Positions 23,905 through 32,123 of a stretch of 39,064 nucleotides of DNA are shown piece by piece. The notes under the pieces are model-generated. The model was given only the letters and a program-made list of their open reading frames with translations, did not search any database and was not told the origin of the DNA. Every line of letters starts with the position of its first letter. Position 1 is the first letter of the stretch. The stretch is from the IMG/VR virus record IMGVR_UViG_3300025099_003085, positions 1 through 39,064 of that record; one strand, written 5' to 3'. The DNA is from a virus. A program made the position numbers and the translations under genes.

Positions 23905-25481
23905 TGTCTACTAATCCAACACCACTAAAAGAAGTAATCAAAACTGAATATGTGAAGTGTGCAAAAGATCCTGCATATTTTATGAAAAAGTATTGTATGA
24001 TTCAACATCCAATTAAAGGTAAAATACCATTTAGTCTATATGATTTCCAAGAATCTACTGTAAATGAATTTCAAGATAATCGTTTTAATATAATATTAAA
24101 GGCAAGACAACTTGGTATATCGACTGTTACTGCTGGATATAGTTTGTGGATGATGACATTCTATCAAGATAAAAATGTTCTTGTGATTGCCACAAAACAA
24201 GATGTTGCAAAGAATTTAGTAACAAAAATTCGTGTGATGCATGCAAACTTACCGAGTTGGTTGAAACAAAAATGTGTTGAGGATAATAAGTTGAATCTTC
24301 GGTATGTTAATGGTTCTCAAGTTAAGGCAGTATCATCAGGACCAGAAGCAGCTCGTTCAGAAGCTCTATCATTGTTGATATTGGATGAGGCAGCATTTAT
24401 TGATAAGATTGATGATATATGGACTGCAGCTCAACAAACATTAACGACTGGTGGTAGTTGTATTGCACTTTCTACACCAAATGGTGTTGGTAATTGGTTT
24501 CACAAAACTTGGGTAGAGGCCGAAGAAGGACGAGGATTATTTAACTTTATCAAACTTCATTGGACGGTTCATCCTGAAAGAGACCAAACTTGGAGAGACG
24601 AACAAGATAACTTATTGGGTATGCAGAGTGCAGCACAAGAATGTGATTGTGACTTTATCACTTCTGGTACTTCAGTTATTGATGCACAAATTTTAGAAGA
24701 ATGTAAAACCAAAACGGTTAAGGATCCTGTAGAAAAACGAGGAGTGGATAGTAACTTGTGGATTTGGAAACCACCAAACTATACTAAAAATTATGTGGTA
24801 TGTGCTGATGTTGGACGTGGTGACTCAGCAGACTATTCTGCATTCCATGTAATTGATGTAGAGAATGTAGAACAAGTTGCAGAATATAAAGGTAGAATAC
24901 CTACAAAAGATTTTGGTAATATGTTAGTGAGTATTTCAACAGAATATAATGATGCCTTACTAATTATAGAAAACAATAATATTGGTTGGGCAACGATACA
25001 ACAAGTAATAGATAGGGAATATCCTAATCTATTTTATACAAGTAAAGATTTACAATATGTCGATATTGCTCATCAGATGACAAATCGATATAGAAGTAGT
25101 GATAAAAGTATGGTGGCTGGATTCAGTACAACGATGAAAACCAGGCCATTAATTATTGCTAAACTTGAAGAATATTTTAGAGATGAATCTGTAGTGGTTC
25201 GTTCAAATAGATTGGTGGACGAATTATTCACATTCATTTATTTAAATAATAGAGCAGAAGCGATGAGGGGATACAATGATGACCTCGTGATGTCTTTTGC
25301 AATTGGACTTTGGGTTCGTGATACTGCATTAAGATTACGAACTGAGGGAATTGAATTAACAAAAAAGACTCTTGATAGGATGATGGATGTTGATGGTGTT
25401 TATAAACCTGAAGAAAATAAATCTGATTATTGGGATATGGAAGTTAACAAAGAAAGAGAGTCCTTAGAGTGGCTCTTATAA
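23904..25481 (+). CDS. gp17: Terminase large subunit (gp17-like)
   Basis: A 525-residue DNA-packaging motor. The Walker A-like segment A-R-Q-L-G-I-S-T is at residues 67-74, and Walker B plus catalytic glutamate L-L-I-L-D161-E162-A-A-F follows. Further on, A-L-S-T-P-N-G is the coupling motif. The nuclease domain starts near V-C-A-D302-V-G-R-G-D-S-A-D-Y-S, with the metal-binding aspartate, and later L-V-I-E-N-N-N-like and E-F/T-I motifs. Length and motifs fit T4 gp17 (about 610) and its shorter marine relatives. It is followed at 12 bases by the portal gene, without the sheath and tube genes that sit between them in T4. Confidence 0.95.
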   Translation: MSTNPTPLKEVIKTEYVKCAKDPAYFMKKYCMIQHPIKGKIPFSLYDFQESTVNEFQDNRFNIILKARQLGISTVTAGYSLWMMTFYQDKNVLVIATKQDVAKNLVTKIRVMHANLPSWLKQKCVEDNKLNLRYVNGSQVKAVSSGPEAARSEALSLLILDEAAFIDKIDDIWTAAQQTLTTGGSCIALSTPNGVGNWFHKTWVEAEEGRGLFNFIKLHWTVHPERDQTWRDEQDNLLGMQSAAQECDCDFITSGTSVIDAQILEECKTKTVKDPVEKRGVDSNLWIWKPPNYTKNYVVCADVGRGDSADYSAFHVIDVENVEQVAEYKGRIPTKDFGNMLVSISTEYNDALLIIENNNIGWATIQQVIDREYPNLFYTSKDLQYVDIAHQMTNRYRSSDKSMVAGFSTTMKTRPLIIAKLEEYFRDESVVVRSNRLVDELFTFIYLNNRAEAMRGYNDDLVMSFAIGLWVRDTALRLRTEGIELTKKTLDRMMDVDGVYKPEENKSDYWDMEVNKERESLEWLL

Positions 25482-25493
25482 GTGAGGTAAAAA

Positions 25494-27311
25494 ATGGCTG
25501 ATAAAACATTATTTGGTCGGTTAAGTCGATTGTTTAGTACTAACGTTATAGTTAGAAACGTTGGTGGTAAAAAATTAAAAATTGCTGATACAGATAAATT
25601 ACAACATGGTGTGAGAAGTCACCTTGTGGATAGATATTCAAAAATGCATAGTGGATTGGACTTAATAAGTTCAGGATATTCTACTGTACATCAAGTTATG
25701 GCTGCAAGACTTGGGTTATTTAAGGATTACGAAACAATGGATTCTGATTCTATTATATCAAGTGCTCTTGACATTTATTCAGATGAATCTACTATGAAAA
25801 ATCCATACGGACAAGTTTTGGAAATTCAAAGTGATAATGATAACATCAAATCAATATTACATAATTTATTTTATGATATTATGAATATTGAATTCAATCT
25901 CTGGCCTTGGGTAAGGAATTTAACTAAGTATGGTGATTTCTTTTTACATTTAGATATAAGTGATAAGTATGGAGTTACAAACGTCATACCTCTTTCTCCA
26001 TACGAAGTCATTCGAGCTGAGGGAGAAGATCCTGAAAATCCATACTATACTAAATTTTATTTAGAAACGATGGAATCAACACATCCATATTTACATAAGG
26101 CTCAATCTGGTGTAGGTAAAGTTGAGTTTGAAAACTTTCAAATTGCACATTTTAGATTATCGAGTGACAGTAATCTTTTACCTTATGGTAAATCAATGTT
26201 AGAGGGAGCTAGAAAAGTTTGGAAACAAGTTACATTGATGGAAGACGCTATGTTAATACATCGTGTAATGAGAGCACCAGAAAAGAGAGTGTTTAAAGTT
26301 GATATTGGAAACATACCACCAAACGAAGTTGATAATTACATGCAAAGAATCATCAACAAGATGAAGAAGACACCATTCATTGATGATAAAACAGGTGACT
26401 ATAACTTGAAGTTCAACATACAGAACTTAACAGAAGATTTCTTTATGCCAGTTCGAGGTGGAGATAGTGGAACGTCAGTTGAGTCATTACCAGGAATGCA
26501 ATATGAAACTACAGATGACTTAGAGTATTTGAAAAATAGATTGTTGGCAGCACTTCGTGTCCCAAAGGCATTTCTTGGATATGAAGAAAGTCTTGGTAGT
26601 AAAGCAACATTGGCAGCTGAAGATGTTAGATTTGCTCGTACAATTGAAAGAATACAGAGAATTATAACAAGTGAATTAACAAAGATTGCAGTTGTTCATT
26701 TATATTCACAAGGATTTACTGATGAAGAGTTGGTCAATTTTGAATTAAATCTAACTAACCCATCTACAATCTATGAACAAGAGAAGATTGAATTGTGGAG
26801 TAATAAGGTTAATTTAGCTCGTGATGTAAAAGATAATACTTTAATGTCTGCAGATTGGATTTATAAAAATGTTTTTAATTTTACAAACGACCAAGTTAAA
26901 GATATTGAAGATGGAATTATAAAAGACCAAAAACAAAAGTTTAGATATTCTCAGATTGAACAAGAGGGTAATGATCCTGTTAAGAGTGGGGATGTAGTTG
27001 GTACACCAAGTGATTTGGCAGCAATTGGTACTTCTGGTGACGAGGGGGCTCCTGATTCACCAGATGCAGTTGGTTCTGTATTCGACCAAGAGAATATGGG
27101 AAGACCTGAAGAAGTACCAAGTTATTCCAAAGATGGAAGTGCTAGAGGTAGAGATCCTTTAGGTAAGGTTAAACCACAACTAGCATTGTCTCACTATGAT
27201 TCTTTGAAACAATCAGGATTAAAGTCTAATTCTGTCAAAGAGATACTTAAAGAAACAAATGAATCAGAAGAAATATCAAATGAATATGATGAATTTGTTA
27301 AAAAAGATTAA
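25494..27311 (+). CDS. gp20: Portal protein (gp20-like)
   Basis: A 605-residue protein of the T4 gp20 portal family. Recognisable parts are an N-terminal D-S-I-I-S-S-A-L-D-I-Y-S-D-E-S segment, A-P-E-K-R-V-F-K-V-D-I-G-N in the clip region, and L-K-N-R-L-L-A-A-L-R-V-P-K-A-F-L-G-Y-E with the long stem helices. The C-terminus ends with a low-complexity stretch and V-K-E-I-L-K-E-T, which contains an I/L-x-E-type site. It forms the dodecameric ring at the head vertex and binds the terminase. An AGGTAAAAA ribosome site precedes the ATG. Confidence 0.93.
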   Translation: MADKTLFGRLSRLFSTNVIVRNVGGKKLKIADTDKLQHGVRSHLVDRYSKMHSGLDLISSGYSTVHQVMAARLGLFKDYETMDSDSIISSALDIYSDESTMKNPYGQVLEIQSDNDNIKSILHNLFYDIMNIEFNLWPWVRNLTKYGDFFLHLDISDKYGVTNVIPLSPYEVIRAEGEDPENPYYTKFYLETMESTHPYLHKAQSGVGKVEFENFQIAHFRLSSDSNLLPYGKSMLEGARKVWKQVTLMEDAMLIHRVMRAPEKRVFKVDIGNIPPNEVDNYMQRIINKMKKTPFIDDKTGDYNLKFNIQNLTEDFFMPVRGGDSGTSVESLPGMQYETTDDLEYLKNRLLAALRVPKAFLGYEESLGSKATLAAEDVRFARTIERIQRIITSELTKIAVVHLYSQGFTDEELVNFELNLTNPSTIYEQEKIELWSNKVNLARDVKDNTLMSADWIYKNVFNFTNDQVKDIEDGIIKDQKQKFRYSQIEQEGNDPVKSGDVVGTPSDLAAIGTSGDEGAPDSPDAVGSVFDQENMGRPEEVPSYSKDGSARGRDPLGKVKPQLALSHYDSLKQSGLKSNSVKEILKETNESEEISNEYDEFVKKD

Positions 27312-27343
27312 CATAATAAATGTATAATTATTTGAAGTTTTTA

Positions 27344-27351
27344 TATTTATA
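27344..27351 (+). promoter_or_regulatory. TATTTATA box, possible late promoter
   Basis: The gap 27312-27387 between portal and the next gene contains TTATATTTATATATG, with TATTTATA at 27344-27351. It lies about 37 bases before the next start. It is one of five such boxes; promoter function is inferred only. Confidence 0.35.
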
Positions 27352-27387
27352 TATGTACGAAAAATATACAGATTAATGGAGCGATTG

Positions 27388-28266
27388 ATGTCCTATAATA
27401 AAAAGCATAACAAAATAAAGAATACGGGTATTCTTTTTGAATTACTTACTCGACAAATCACCGTAGATGTGTTGAACAACGAAAAAGATAGTTCTTCTAT
27501 AAAAATTTTAAAAGAATTTTTCAATGCAAATACAGAATTGGGTAAGGAAAATGAACTTTATAAGATTTTAACAGAAAAGAAATATAAAAGTGCTAAACAC
27601 TCAGAGATATTGATTGAAGCTGTCATTAAAAATCGTAGAAAATTATCAAATCGTAGACTAAGAAACGAAAAATATAATTTAATCAAAGAAATTAAACGTA
27701 GTTACGATACAAAAGATTTTTTCAATACTAAATTACCAAACTATAAAGTCTTGGCATCAATTTATAATATATTTGAAGGTGAATCTGCACGTGAAAGTTA
27801 CGGGCCAGTAATTGAGACCGATAGTAAAGTAGTTGTAATGGAAAATATCACAAATCAATCGTCAAACAAGTCAAAAAATCTATCAGAAAAGTCTTACAAA
27901 TCGTACGAAACACAAGAGGAAGACATTAGACTTTTGACATATCAACTATTAGTTGATAAATTCAATAAAAAATATAGTAATCTAAGTGAATCACAAAGAA
28001 ATTTGTTAAGAGAATACATTAACAATTTATCAAACACTAATTCTTTGAGAGAATTCATAGATGCTGAAGTTATTAAAATTAGAAAAGTTTTATCACAACA
28101 CTTAAATAGAGTGGATGATAAAATAACGAAAATTAAACTGACCGAAGCAATTGCTCATACAGATAATGCTACGAGTGGGAAACGTGTAAAAGATTCTCAC
28201 GTTGTATCTTTAATGAGATATTATGAATTAGTGAAGGAATTAGAAAATGTCCACGAAAATAAGTAA
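27388..28266 (+). CDS. Prohead-core-region protein, unknown function
   Basis: A protein of about 292 residues if started at the ATG at 27388, which has GGAG 6 bases upstream; an ATG at 27376 lies over that ribosome site. It is Lys/Asn/Ser-rich, with a helical N-terminal part (I-L-F-E-L-L-T-R-Q-I-T) and a helical C-terminal part. It lies between portal and the core/protease genes, the place of small core proteins gp67/gp68 in T4, but it is far larger. No motif is recognised. A role in the prohead core is suggested by position alone. Confidence 0.75.
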   Translation: MSYNKKHNKIKNTGILFELLTRQITVDVLNNEKDSSSIKILKEFFNANTELGKENELYKILTEKKYKSAKHSEILIEAVIKNRRKLSNRRLRNEKYNLIKEIKRSYDTKDFFNTKLPNYKVLASIYNIFEGESARESYGPVIETDSKVVVMENITNQSSNKSKNLSEKSYKSYETQEEDIRLLTYQLLVDKFNKKYSNLSESQRNLLREYINNLSNTNSLREFIDAEVIKIRKVLSQHLNRVDDKITKIKLTEAIAHTDNATSGKRVKDSHVVSLMRYYELVKELENVHENK

Positions 28267-28900
28267 AAAAACATTTAAAGAGTTATTACGAAAACTCATC
28301 CAGCGTGAAATAGAGGAAGCATCAACCACTGCTAATGTACCTGGATACGATACACCGAGGGCATTTGCAGGTAAGGGTACTAAGATGGGTGTACCATTGG
28401 ATAGAAGAGATTCTATTGCAAGTGGTAGTGGATATGAAAAGATAGATGAGGCAGATGATCACGAAGGAAAGATGGCAAAGGCTCAGTTAGAAAGAAGTAT
28501 GGAATATGCTGGGATGATTTACAAAATGATTGGTAATGTTGACACCGATGGTGATGGTGAAGTTAATTTTCCATCATGGGTACAATCATATTTGACAAAA
28601 TCTCAAGATTATTTACAAAGTGTATATAATTACTTAGATGGTAAAGATGGATTAGATGATAAATTTCAAAAAGAAGAATCAGTAAATGAAGATGCTAAAG
28701 ACGTAACTAAAGCAAAAAAAATTACACGTGATTTAGAAAAAATTGAAGGTAAATATCGTAAATCTATGTATGATTTATCCGATAGATTACAGGCAGATCC
28801 TAAAAATCACAAGTTACAAGATGAATTAGTAAGATCATATACAAAGAATGTAACATCTTTCATGAGAGATATGATTAAAATAACTAAAAGGATGAAATAA
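28247..28900 (+). CDS. Prohead-core-type protein with EF-hand-like loop
   Basis: A 217-residue protein whose ATG is 20 bases inside the previous gene, with AAGGAA upstream. Its N-terminus has a basic amphipathic helix ending I-E-E-A. Then come T-A-N-V-P-G-Y-D-T-P-R-A-F-A-G-K-G, seen in T4-like phages between portal and protease, and G-S-G-Y-E-K-I-D-E, shared with the giant protein. D-T-D-G-D-G-E-V-N-F looks like an EF-hand/dockerin calcium loop. K-E-E-S-V-N-E is a repeated module. These features suggest a core protein cut by the prohead protease; the next gene is that protease. Confidence 0.7.
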   Translation: MSTKISKKTFKELLRKLIQREIEEASTTANVPGYDTPRAFAGKGTKMGVPLDRRDSIASGSGYEKIDEADDHEGKMAKAQLERSMEYAGMIYKMIGNVDTDGDGEVNFPSWVQSYLTKSQDYLQSVYNYLDGKDGLDDKFQKEESVNEDAKDVTKAKKITRDLEKIEGKYRKSMYDLSDRLQADPKNHKLQDELVRSYTKNVTSFMRDMIKITKRMK

Positions 28901-29520
28901 TGAAAGAGCTTATAGTCGATTATATTCCATTTGAAGTATCACCACAACAAATAACCGAGGCCATGAAAGAAAACAATGGTAAGTTAGTTGTTAAGGGTGT
29001 ATTACAAAGAGCAGATGCGAAGAATCAAAATGGAAGAGTATATCCAATGGAGATTCTACAAAGAGAAGCAAAGAATTATGATGAGGGATTCATCAAACAA
29101 TCCCGTGCTATGGGTGAACTTGACCATCCAGATTCATCAGTTGTGAATTTACAAAATGTATCACATAATGTAACTGAAATGCACTTTGAGGGTGATAACC
29201 TATTAGGTACAGTTGAAATCTTAACTACACCAAGTGGTAACATTTTAAGAGAATTATTTAAGAATGGAATTAAACTTGGTATCTCTTCTCGTGGTATGGG
29301 TTCAGTAGAAACCGTAAATGAAGATAATGGTGGACAAGTAATGAAAGTTGGAGATGATTTTGAACTTATAGCGTTTGATTTTGTAAGTAATCCATCTACA
29401 CACGGAGCTTTTATGCATCCACTACAAGAAAATGTTGATAAGTCTCAAACACAAGGTAGAACTTGTGGTACGTATTGTAAGGCAGAAGATATAATTAACA
29501 AAATCATACGAGGAGAGTAA
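28900..29520 (+). CDS. gp21: Prohead core protease (gp21-like)
   Basis: A 206-residue serine protease of the T4 gp21 (U9/S77) family. The catalytic His is in M-G-E-L-D-H76-P, and the nucleophile Ser is in L-G-I-S-S130-R-G-M-G-S (S129 or S130). F-D-F-V-S-N-P-S-T-H-G near residue 160 is a conserved C-terminal block. T4 gp21 has the same spacing (His85, Ser140). It cleaves after I/L-x-E in core and capsid proteins during head maturation, and sites of this form are frequent in this window. TAATG joins it to the previous stop; the C-terminus has a Cys-containing tail (R-T-C-G-T-Y-C). Confidence 0.93.
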   Translation: MKELIVDYIPFEVSPQQITEAMKENNGKLVVKGVLQRADAKNQNGRVYPMEILQREAKNYDEGFIKQSRAMGELDHPDSSVVNLQNVSHNVTEMHFEGDNLLGTVEILTTPSGNILRELFKNGIKLGISSRGMGSVETVNEDNGGQVMKVGDDFELIAFDFVSNPSTHGAFMHPLQENVDKSQTQGRTCGTYCKAEDIINKIIRGE

Positions 29521-29521
29521 A

Positions 29522-30703
29522 TTGCCCTCACGTTCTAAAGCACAACAAAAATTTATGGGAATGGTTCATGCTCTTAAAAAAGGAGAAATGAAACCAAGCG
29601 ATGCCTCACCCGAAGTTAAGAAAGCTGCAGATTCTATGACGAAAAAATCCACAAAAAAGTACGCTTCAACTAAACATAAGGGTAAACCAGAACGTGTTTC
29701 AAAGGAAGTGGTTAAAAAACTCGGTGAAATGATTAAACAAGAGGTCGCCAAACGAGATTATAAGGCAGAATATAAAAAATTTCAATCATCTACAAAGATG
29801 AAAAAGTATAGGGCAGAATTAAATAAGTATAATAGACAAAAAGGTACTTATGGTAATGGTGATGGTAAAGACGCATCACATAAAGGTGGGAAGATTGTAG
29901 GTTTTGAATCACAATCTAAAAATCGTGGAAGAGCAGAGAAAAGCCGTTTGAAGAAAGAAAATCTTGGTAAAAGATGTACGGTAAAAGAAGTATCAAAGTG
30001 GTTAAAAACACTTGAAGAATTTAGATATAGAAAAGTTCGTCCAGTTGATGCGAGAAGAGTTGCATCATTTGTGAATAATGGAATGAATGAAGAAGAATTA
30101 CCAATGAGTTTACAAAAAAAGTGGGAACATAAAAAATATGGTAGAGAAAAACATTTAGCAGGAAAATTTATTGAGACTTTTTTAAAAAAAGAATCCGTAA
30201 ATGAAATCTTTCCAAAAGGAGCAGGTAGAAAAATAAGTAAAGCTATGCAAAAAGGAAAGTATAAACCTGAAAAAAGAAGGAAACCAAGATACGGTGAAGT
30301 TGAGGTAATGAAAGGTAAAGGAAGTAGACAAAGTTGGTTTTATTTAAAAACTCAAAATGATGTTAAACAATTGATAAGACTTGGTAGAAATAGTGCTTTC
30401 CCAACTGGAATTACTAAAAATAATTCAAAATTAAAGTTTGATAAGGGTTTACATATAAAAGAATCCGTAAATGAAGCCGTAGAACCAAGAGGTAATATAA
30501 AAAAAGTTCTTGATGTAGCTAAAAACAAACAAGCTAAAAAGATTGGTGGTACTCTTGTAGATGGAACTACTGCAAATATGATGACTCAAGTTTGGAATAA
30601 GGTAAACGACTCAAGTAAAGAAAAAATGAATAAGATGAATACAAAACAACTTATCAATTTAATTCTAAGAATGTGGAAAGCAATGGGGACACCAAGAGTA
30701 TGA
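29522..30703 (+). CDS. DUF3008-like fusion protein with ESVNE modules
   Basis: A 393-residue, very basic protein with a TTG start at 29522 that has AGGAG (29511-29515) at the right distance. Residues 1-57 are a DUF3008-like domain: P-S-R-S-K-A-Q-Q-K-F-M-G-M-V-H-A-L-K-K-G. Then follow a tract resembling a degraded HNH-like phage sequence (D-A-S-H-K-G-G-K-I-V-G-F-E), a W-E-H-K-K-Y-G segment and two copies of K-E-S-V-N-E, coded by an identical 18-base stretch. The C-terminal part is unknown. The position next to the protease and the modules suggest a core/packaged protein; function is unknown. Confidence 0.65.
   Translation: MPSRSKAQQKFMGMVHALKKGEMKPSDASPEVKKAADSMTKKSTKKYASTKHKGKPERVSKEVVKKLGEMIKQEVAKRDYKAEYKKFQSSTKMKKYRAELNKYNRQKGTYGNGDGKDASHKGGKIVGFESQSKNRGRAEKSRLKKENLGKRCTVKEVSKWLKTLEEFRYRKVRPVDARRVASFVNNGMNEEELPMSLQKKWEHKKYGREKHLAGKFIETFLKKESVNEIFPKGAGRKISKAMQKGKYKPEKRRKPRYGEVEVMKGKGSRQSWFYLKTQNDVKQLIRLGRNSAFPTGITKNNSKLKFDKGLHIKESVNEAVEPRGNIKKVLDVAKNKQAKKIGGTLVDGTTANMMTQVWNKVNDSSKEKMNKMNTKQLINLILRMWKAMGTPRV
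30188..30205 (+). repeat. 18-base repeat, copy 1 (K-E-S-V-N-E coding)
   Basis: AAAGAATCCGTAAATGAA occurs here and again at 30458-30475 within the same gene. It codes for the K-E-S-V-N-E module also present at protein level in the gene at 28247. Confidence 0.8.
30458..30475 (+). repeat. 18-base repeat, copy 2 (K-E-S-V-N-E coding)
   Basis: Identical at the DNA level to 30188-30205, in frame, inside the DUF3008-like gene. Either recent internal duplication or strong constraint on the module explains the identity. Confidence 0.8.
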
Positions 30704-30993
30704 TTAAGTTAAAACATATATTAACAGAGAAAAGAGAATTTCCTGCAGATGGGATTACTGTTATGAGTTTGCAAACTGATAGAAATGAACATACCAAAGC
30801 TAGACTTACTTTAGCTCAAGTAATGAAAAATAAAAAATTTATAGGTATCTACAAAGCTATAGAAAATATACAAGATATTGAAAGATTCTTCCCATCAGAG
30901 TTAAGAAAATATCGTGATAGTGTGGATAAAGAACTATTCAAAACTGCTAAAAAGATGTATAGTAACTTCAAAGACATAAACGGAGCATTTTAA
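30700..30993 (+). CDS. Capsid-targeting-type small protein, paralogue A
   Basis: A 97-residue protein started at the ATG at 30700, which forms ATGA with the previous stop. It opens with M-I-K-L-K-H-I-L-T-E|K: the shared N-terminus plus an L-x-E site. The rest is helical and basic with F-F-P-S-E-L-R-K-Y-R-D-S-V-D-K-E-L-F-K-T-A-K-K-M. The next gene is a paralogue with the same pattern (L-R-K-V-R-D-L-A-D-K-N-L-F-K-L-A-K-G-M). The fold and function are unknown. By analogy with T4 internal proteins (IPI-IPIII), it may be packaged and injected. Confidence 0.75.
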   Translation: MIKLKHILTEKREFPADGITVMSLQTDRNEHTKARLTLAQVMKNKKFIGIYKAIENIQDIERFFPSELRKYRDSVDKELFKTAKKMYSNFKDINGAF

Positions 30994-31337
30994 TGATTAA
31001 GTTAAAAAGTTTAATAAAAGAAAATTGTGAATGTGGTAATAGTTGTTGTTCTACGAAAGAACAAATAAACGAGAAAAAAGAATTTAAAGGTAATCTACAA
31101 ATGATTGCATCAATGAATAAAAAGAAACATGACTCAACGGTAGCAAGAATAGAAGTTGCAGACAGATTACCCCACAAATCTATGTCAGAGGTTTATACAC
31201 ATATTTACAAGTTAGAATTAAATCTGAACTATCCACCAGCTTTGAGAAAGGTTCGTGATTTAGCAGATAAAAATTTATTTAAACTTGCTAAGGGAATGGT
31301 AAGTAATTCCGATGAAGTAATTAAAGCATTAAAATGA
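30993..31337 (+). CDS. Capsid-targeting-type small protein, paralogue B, with Cys cluster
   Basis: A 114-residue protein joined to its paralogue by TAATG. It opens M-I-K-L-K-S-L-I-K-E|N, then has C-E-C-G-N-S-C-C, a cluster of four cysteines that paralogue A lacks and that could bind a metal or form disulfides. From about residue 30 it aligns with paralogue A up to the end (V-Y-T-H-I-Y-K-L-E... R-D-L-A-D-K-N-L-F-K-L-A-K). The first 15 bases are identical to those of the gene at 30700, which supports tandem duplication. The function is unknown. Confidence 0.75.
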   Translation: MIKLKSLIKENCECGNSCCSTKEQINEKKEFKGNLQMIASMNKKKHDSTVARIEVADRLPHKSMSEVYTHIYKLELNLNYPPALRKVRDLADKNLFKLAKGMVSNSDEVIKALK

Positions 31338-31687
31338 TTAAGTTAAACGAAATACTCAAAGAATCATTACAACTACCAAATGGAAAAAAAATCCAAATGG
31401 GTAAAATTTTTACTGGTCAAGGAAAGGCATTTGTAAAAGAAGAAGATTTAAATGAGGAAATAATACCATTATCAAAGTCAGATATAAAAAAGATGGAACG
31501 GGCCTCTCAAAAATTAATTAAAGATTTAGAAACGTTTTTAAAAGTATGGAAGAAAAAACATAAAGTTTCTGTAAGTGATTCCGTTTTGTATGATACCTCT
31601 AAAGAGTGGGAAGGTCTTATACGAGATTTAAAAATGAAATTTGGTGGTTGGTTTGGTTTTGTTTACGATAGTGATTATGTAAAGTGA
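31334..31687 (+). CDS. Capsid-targeting-type small protein
   Basis: A 117-residue basic protein started as ATGA on the previous stop. It begins M-I-K-L-N-E-I-L-K-E|S, again the shared start and an L-x-E site. The middle has a helical Lys-rich segment (D-L-E-T-F-L-K-V-W-K-K-K-H-K) and the end is aromatic (G-G-W-F-G-F-V-Y-D). It is not recognisably related to its neighbours after the first ten residues, so the N-terminus looks like an exchangeable tag on an unrelated body. Function unknown. Confidence 0.7.
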   Translation: MIKLNEILKESLQLPNGKKIQMGKIFTGQGKAFVKEEDLNEEIIPLSKSDIKKMERASQKLIKDLETFLKVWKKKHKVSVSDSVLYDTSKEWEGLIRDLKMKFGGWFGFVYDSDYVK

Positions 31688-31695
31688 GGTATTAG

Positions 31696-32091
31696 ATGAA
31701 TTATACAAAAAATATGTGGGACAATTGGAAAGACTTTAGATTAGACGAAGAATCTGATGATTTAACCAAATTATTTGAAGAATTTCAAAAAAAAGGTATT
31801 GAAGAGTTTTCTGCATATGGAACGACATTTTCAAATCCCGAAGCTCAAAAATTTGTAGAAAATGATATTAAAGAAATGGGTAAAATTTTTAACAAATCTT
31901 CACAAAGGGCAATTGCAATAATGCTAAGTGGAGTAAAAAATGGTAAGTATGATGCTATGGATTTGATTCGTGGTATTAAACAAGGAAATGTTCGTGATAC
32001 AAGTATGGGTGTTAGAGAGATGTTACAAGTATTGTGGAATAAAGTAGAAAAAAGATTTAGAAAATATTTAGGTGGTAAAAAACGTAAGTAG
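31696..32091 (+). CDS. Small protein with N-terminal W-D-N-W-K and L-D-E site
   Basis: A 131-residue protein with a GAGGT ribosome site. The start M-N-Y-T-K-N-M-W-D-N-W-K-D-F-R-L-D-E differs from the MIKLK type but also ends in an L-x-E site at about residue 18, like alternative capsid-targeting sequences in T4-like phages. The rest is helical with a basic C-terminus (R-K-Y-L-G-G-K-K-R-K) suited to DNA contact. Unknown family. It lies in the block of small genes between protease and scaffold. Confidence 0.7.
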   Translation: MNYTKNMWDNWKDFRLDEESDDLTKLFEEFQKKGIEEFSAYGTTFSNPEAQKFVENDIKEMGKIFNKSSQRAIAIMLSGVKNGKYDAMDLIRGIKQGNVRDTSMGVREMLQVLWNKVEKRFRKYLGGKKRK

Positions 32092-32095
32092 TTTA

Positions 32096-32103
32096 TATTT
32101 ATT
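32096..32103 (+). promoter_or_regulatory. TATTTATT box, variant of the late-promoter-like motif
   Basis: GTTTATATTTATTACC in the 32-base gap before the gene at 32124 differs by one base from the TATTTATA box seen in four other gaps. The start of transcription, if any, would lie about 20 bases before the ATG. Confidence 0.3.
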
Positions 32104-32123
32104 ACCGAATTAGGAGAACAAAA

